NCBI RefSeq assembly: GCF_011762185.1
Contig: NZ_JAASQJ010000002.1
Span: 1,054,001 to 1,118,000 of the forward strand
Length of the DNA: 64,000 nucleotides
Source of the DNA: Dyadobacter arcticus
GTDB taxonomy: Bacteria; Bacteroidota; Bacteroidia; Cytophagales; Spirosomataceae
Reading direction: 5' to 3'
In this document: positions 61,240-64,000 of the stretch, piece after piece
Layout: each line of letters starts with the position of its first letter
Numbering within the stretch: position 1 is the first letter of the stretch
The notes under the pieces: model-generated
Database searches by the model: none
The model's input: only the letters and a program-made list of their open reading frames with translations
Told to the model about the DNA's origin: nothing
Made by a program: the position numbers and the translations under genes

Positions 61240-61854
61240 TTGCTATTTGGAAGAAAAATATCTTTTGATGAACACGACTTTGACTCGGTCGTAGCGGCAT
61301 GCATGGCTGGAAACAACCAGGCGCAAAGACATCTTTACAAACTGTTTTTCGGGTATTCAAAAAGCATTTGTCTTCGCTATACAAATACGACCGAAGAAGC
61401 CGAAGAGGTTTTGAATGAAGGGTTTCTAAAAGTTTTCAACAACCTGGGAAAATATGATTCCAATCATCCATTCAAAGCTTGGCTGAGAACGATTATGGTG
61501 AATACGGCGATTAGCTATTACCGTAAGCATAAAAAGCACAGCGAGGATGTTATTTCTTTGGAAGACGCACCATATCCCAAATTCGACGAAGACATTATAA
61601 GCCAGATCACCGCTGACGAAATCCTGGAATTAATTCAGCAAATCAAGCCAGTATATAAAAATGTATTCTTAATGTATGTTGTAGATGGTTACAACCACCG
61701 TGAAATTGCAGATTTACTGCAGCTTAATGAAGCAACAGTCCGCTCCCATTATGTTCGGGCGAGAGCCAGATTGCAGCATTTAATAAAACAGTATTACCCA
61801 CATCTCTTCCCAAGTGATTGGGCCGTAAAGTCATTCAGAGGAAATGAAAACTAA
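61240..61854 (+). CDS. ECF-type RNA polymerase sigma factor
   Basis: A 204-residue sigma-70 family ECF factor. Region 2 is about 20-95 (AQRHLYKLFFGYSKSICLRY, EEVLNEGFLKVFNNLGKYD, then FKAWLRTIMVNTAISYYR). Region 4 is about 130-190 (VYKNVFLMYVVDGYNHREIADLL, then ATVRSHYVRARARLQHLI). There is no ATG at the front: the frame starts at TTG 61240 or an even earlier codon; the next ATG (61303) would remove part of region 2. Its stop overlaps the start of the next gene by 11 bases, the usual sigma/anti-sigma pairing. Confidence 0.92.
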   Translation: MLFGRKISFDEHDFDSVVAACMAGNNQAQRHLYKLFFGYSKSICLRYTNTTEEAEEVLNEGFLKVFNNLGKYDSNHPFKAWLRTIMVNTAISYYRKHKKHSEDVISLEDAPYPKFDEDIISQITADEILELIQQIKPVYKNVFLMYVVDGYNHREIADLLQLNEATVRSHYVRARARLQHLIKQYYPHLFPSDWAVKSFRGNEN

Positions 61855-63418
61855 TCAATTTGAGAACACTATACGCCGGAAATTAGAGAGTATTCAGCCA
61901 GACTTTCAAGAGCAGGATTGGGCTAAAATGCAGCAATACATGCAGGTCCATACGCCTCCTACTCTCTGGCAACAATACGGTTCCTGGATTGGCTATGCAG
62001 CTGCTGCCTCGGTCACGACGGTCATGGCTTTTTTGTATGTGAACCAACTTTCCCAAAATGACCATTTGGTTACAGATGTTAAAAATCTTAAAAGCCAGAT
62101 TGAAGTCATTCAGCAGCAACCTGTGCTTGCTGCCAAGACAGACACGATTTATTTGGTTCAAAAAGAGCCTGTTGTTGAAAACCATTACATCATTCCCGAG
62201 CGGCAACAGCAGTCTGAAGAATTAGCCGATAATGTTGGGCAACGCGGGAATGAACAACTTGGCAATGTAAATTTGGCTGATTCAGATAAACCTTTGATTG
62301 TTTCTCCTGAAATTGAGAACATCGCCAAGCCCAATGCTGAACTTGCTTTAAGGACTGACGTTGAGCCTGATTTAAAAACCAATATATCAACTAGTTATCC
62401 TGGAAAAAGCGATTCGAATGTTGAGAAGAACGGCGTAGAACCGACCTCTCCAGTAATTGAAAACGTTGAGATAGTATCGGATGTTCAATCTAAGGCTTTC
62501 GAAAATGAATCGGCGATTGCAGGCAATCAAGGTAATCTGTCGGGTGGCCAATTCCAAAAAGCATTGAACAGCGAGTTTGCTGACATGAATGTTAAAAGCG
62601 GCACGAGTCTAAATAATGGTCATTCAATTTCCCGACAAATGCAATATGAATTGGCGAGCCGTCTTTCTGCCAAACAAGTTCAGAAAGCACTAAGTCAAGT
62701 AAACACTCAGGTTATCAATAACGCACTTACCGCAAATACACAAATTACCAAAGCAACCGCTTCCGATAAGAAGATTGAGAAAACTAATAAGGCTGAAAAC
62801 GTAATTCCTAAACTTAATCTGAAAGTACCTTATCGGTTTGGCGGAGGAATTGCTATTGAGGGCAATGGGCAGGCTAAAACAATCGTGGGCGAAGTGCTCA
62901 TTGCCAAAAAATTCTCAATCACTGCCGGGATAAGCTGGCTCAAACTCAAACCAATGGAGTTTTTCACCGAAAAAATATTCCGTGAGAAAAATCGCAAGGA
63001 CTTTAAAAGGACGCATCCCAATGAAGTTCCGCTCGCGTTTGATGTATATAACATCCGCGTAAACCCAACATTGGTACAAATACCCCTTACCGTCGCTTTC
63101 CGAAATAACATTAAAGACAATTGGGCGTACTATGCGGGTGTTGGCACAAATATTACGATTGCCTCCCGGGAAAAAGTGTCATTTGATTGCCGGGCTCCTA
63201 ATAATCAGTATTTTAACCAGGTGTTTGACAAAAAGACTGATAACCCTGCCATCAACTCCATCAACTTCTCAATGGGGCTGGAAAAAACCTGGCACCCAAT
63301 TGTTGTACAGGCGGAAGGGTATCTTTATACTTACTTCACACCGCTCACACCTTTAAGCCACAACGCGGGACCTGGGGTAAAGCTTAAATTATTGTATCAA
63401 ATAGGTGGTAAAATGTAA
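61844..63418 (+). CDS. Probable membrane partner of the ECF sigma factor with C-terminal barrel-like domain
   Basis: A 524-residue protein. Residues 1-45 are soluble and helical (FENTIRRKLESIQPDFQEQDWAKM), fitting a cytoplasmic anti-sigma-like start, but no HxxxCxxC zinc motif is present. One membrane span follows at about 47-64 (WIGYAAAASVTTVMAFLYV), then a coiled-coil stretch (about 72-90), a long polar linker (about 110-320), and a C-terminal part of about 190 residues that reads like an outer-membrane beta-barrel (GGGIAIEGNGQAKTIVGEVL ... YYAGVGTNITIAS ... VKLKLLYQIGGKM). The overlap with the sigma gene suggests it is the regulator, but that it inhibits the sigma factor is inference. Confidence 0.75.
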   Translation: MKTNQFENTIRRKLESIQPDFQEQDWAKMQQYMQVHTPPTLWQQYGSWIGYAAAASVTTVMAFLYVNQLSQNDHLVTDVKNLKSQIEVIQQQPVLAAKTDTIYLVQKEPVVENHYIIPERQQQSEELADNVGQRGNEQLGNVNLADSDKPLIVSPEIENIAKPNAELALRTDVEPDLKTNISTSYPGKSDSNVEKNGVEPTSPVIENVEIVSDVQSKAFENESAIAGNQGNLSGGQFQKALNSEFADMNVKSGTSLNNGHSISRQMQYELASRLSAKQVQKALSQVNTQVINNALTANTQITKATASDKKIEKTNKAENVIPKLNLKVPYRFGGGIAIEGNGQAKTIVGEVLIAKKFSITAGISWLKLKPMEFFTEKIFREKNRKDFKRTHPNEVPLAFDVYNIRVNPTLVQIPLTVAFRNNIKDNWAYYAGVGTNITIASREKVSFDCRAPNNQYFNQVFDKKTDNPAINSINFSMGLEKTWHPIVVQAEGYLYTYFTPLTPLSHNAGPGVKLKLLYQIGGKM

Positions 63419-63430
63419 ATTAGAGCCATC

Positions 63431-63467
63431 ACTTTCACGGACGGTGTAGAAACTTGTTCGTGAAAGT
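63431..63467. other. Inverted repeat upstream of ppx/gppA
   Basis: ACTTTCACG / CGTGAAAGT (9 bp, extended to 12 positions across one mismatch with AC/GT) around a loop of about 13 bases, between the anti-sigma-like gene and ppx. It could be a terminator without a T run or an operator. Confidence 0.5.
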
Positions 63468-63504
63468 CCTACTTTTGGTATTTATTTACCCCCTATTATC
63501 GACT

Positions 63505-64000
63505 CTTTGAAATTCGCTGCAATAGATATTGGATCCAATGGTGCCCGAATGCAAATATCCTCTGTATTGCATGATGAAGGCATTTCCCGCTTCAAAAAGG
63601 TAGAGTACGTGCGCTTCCCGCTCCGCCTTGGGCATGATGTGTTTACCCAAGGACGAATCTCGCCCAATAGTGAAGATAGGATGATGAAGCTGATGCTAGC
63701 CTATCAGCTTTTGATGGAATTGCATGAAGTGGATGACTTCATGGCTTGCTCCACTTCGGCTATGCGTGAGGCGGAAAACGGTTTCGAAGTTCGTGACCAT
63801 ATTGAAAAAAGAACAGGAATTCACATTCAGATCATTGATGGCCAGCGTGAGGCTGAGCTGGTTAATAATGTTGTTGTGAAATCTTTGGCCGATGGGCAAT
63901 ATTTGCATATCGATGTCGGCGGTGGAAGTACAGAGCTCAATTTGTATAAAGATCGTGTCAAAATTAATGCTAAGTCCTTCAAATTGGGCTCGGTACGGCT
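63505..64000 (+). CDS. Ppx/GppA-family phosphatase, N-terminal part (cut by window edge)
   Basis: The first 165 codons of an exopolyphosphatase/pppGpp phosphatase that runs off the right edge. The ASKHA phosphate-binding motifs are clear: FAAIDIGSNGARMQIS at the start, CSTSAMREAENG in the middle and HIDVGGGSTELNLY near the edge. It removes phosphate from polyphosphate or converts pppGpp to ppGpp; the two cannot be told apart here. No ATG precedes the conserved start; TTG 63505 fits best, TTG 63475 is an alternative. Confidence 0.9.

Overview
The window looks like a chromosomal stretch of a Bacteroidota bacterium, most likely from the Cytophagales (Dyadobacter/Spirosoma-like). The evidence is two secreted proteins ending in type IX secretion (T9SS type A) sorting domains, a hybrid two-component system with propeller, histidine kinase, receiver and AraC parts in one chain, DUF4136 and PepSY-like lipoproteins, and several promoter-like elements of the Bacteroidota form TAnnTTTG. 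Species assignment is inference. I see no insertion sequence, prophage, integron or CRISPR array. The window is cut at both ends: a sensor kinase gene at the left and a Ppx/GppA phosphatase gene at the right. No stretch above about 300 bases lacks a gene; the longest gaps (8500-8770, 41338-41636, and either side of the tRNA at 45825-45896) hold only promoter or terminator elements that I could name.

Layout. 1-1777: an OmpR-type two-component pair and a DinB-family protein. 2007-5464: a DUF4136 lipoprotein, a predicted outer-membrane barrel and an orphan 722-residue membrane-anchored protein, probably one operon. 5518-8499: pheA and the topoisomerase IV subunit parE. 8771-26313: a tightly packed, co-directional cell-surface polysaccharide locus. 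It encodes a six-SLBB export protein, a Wzz-like protein, an ABC exporter (permease plus ATPase with a Wzt-type C-terminal domain), a DegT aminotransferase, a multi-membrane-span protein, WbqC-like and PglD/NeuD-like proteins, five glycosyltransferase-like proteins, an O-antigen polymerase/ligase-like protein and an acyltransferase. 26387-28450: thioredoxin, a Qnr-like pentapeptide-repeat protein and nagA. 28453-35305: a B12-binding radical SAM protein, a purple-acid-phosphatase-like enzyme, a CocE/NonD hydrolase and an EreA/ChaN-like protein. 35571-45568: a choice-of-anchor-A T9SS protein, the hybrid two-component regulator, an MBL-fold hydrolase and a repeat-rich T9SS protein. 45825-50751: tRNA-Glu, an M14 peptidase, aroQ, xerD, a small membrane protein and sixA. 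50948-55660: sppA, a YihY/BrkB protein, a NupC-type transporter and an NTF2-like protein. 55862-60352: metH divergent from an Lrp/AsnC regulator. 60407-63418: a PepSY-like lipoprotein divergent from an ECF sigma factor and its probable membrane partner. 63505-64000: the start of ppx/gppA.

How the parts work together. The polysaccharide locus has the export machine first, then sugar modification, then glycosyltransferases, then polymerase/ligase and acyltransferase. Its mix of ABC-exporter parts with Wza/Wzz/Wzy-like parts is unusual. The most notable regulatory signals are a perfect 15-bp palindrome between metH and the Lrp-family gene, directly upstream of a good metH promoter; a pair of 9-bp direct repeats spaced 22 bp beside the hybrid two-component gene; and the sigma/anti-sigma-like pair whose partner protein appears to run from cytoplasm to an outer-membrane-type barrel. 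None of these is proven by sequence alone.
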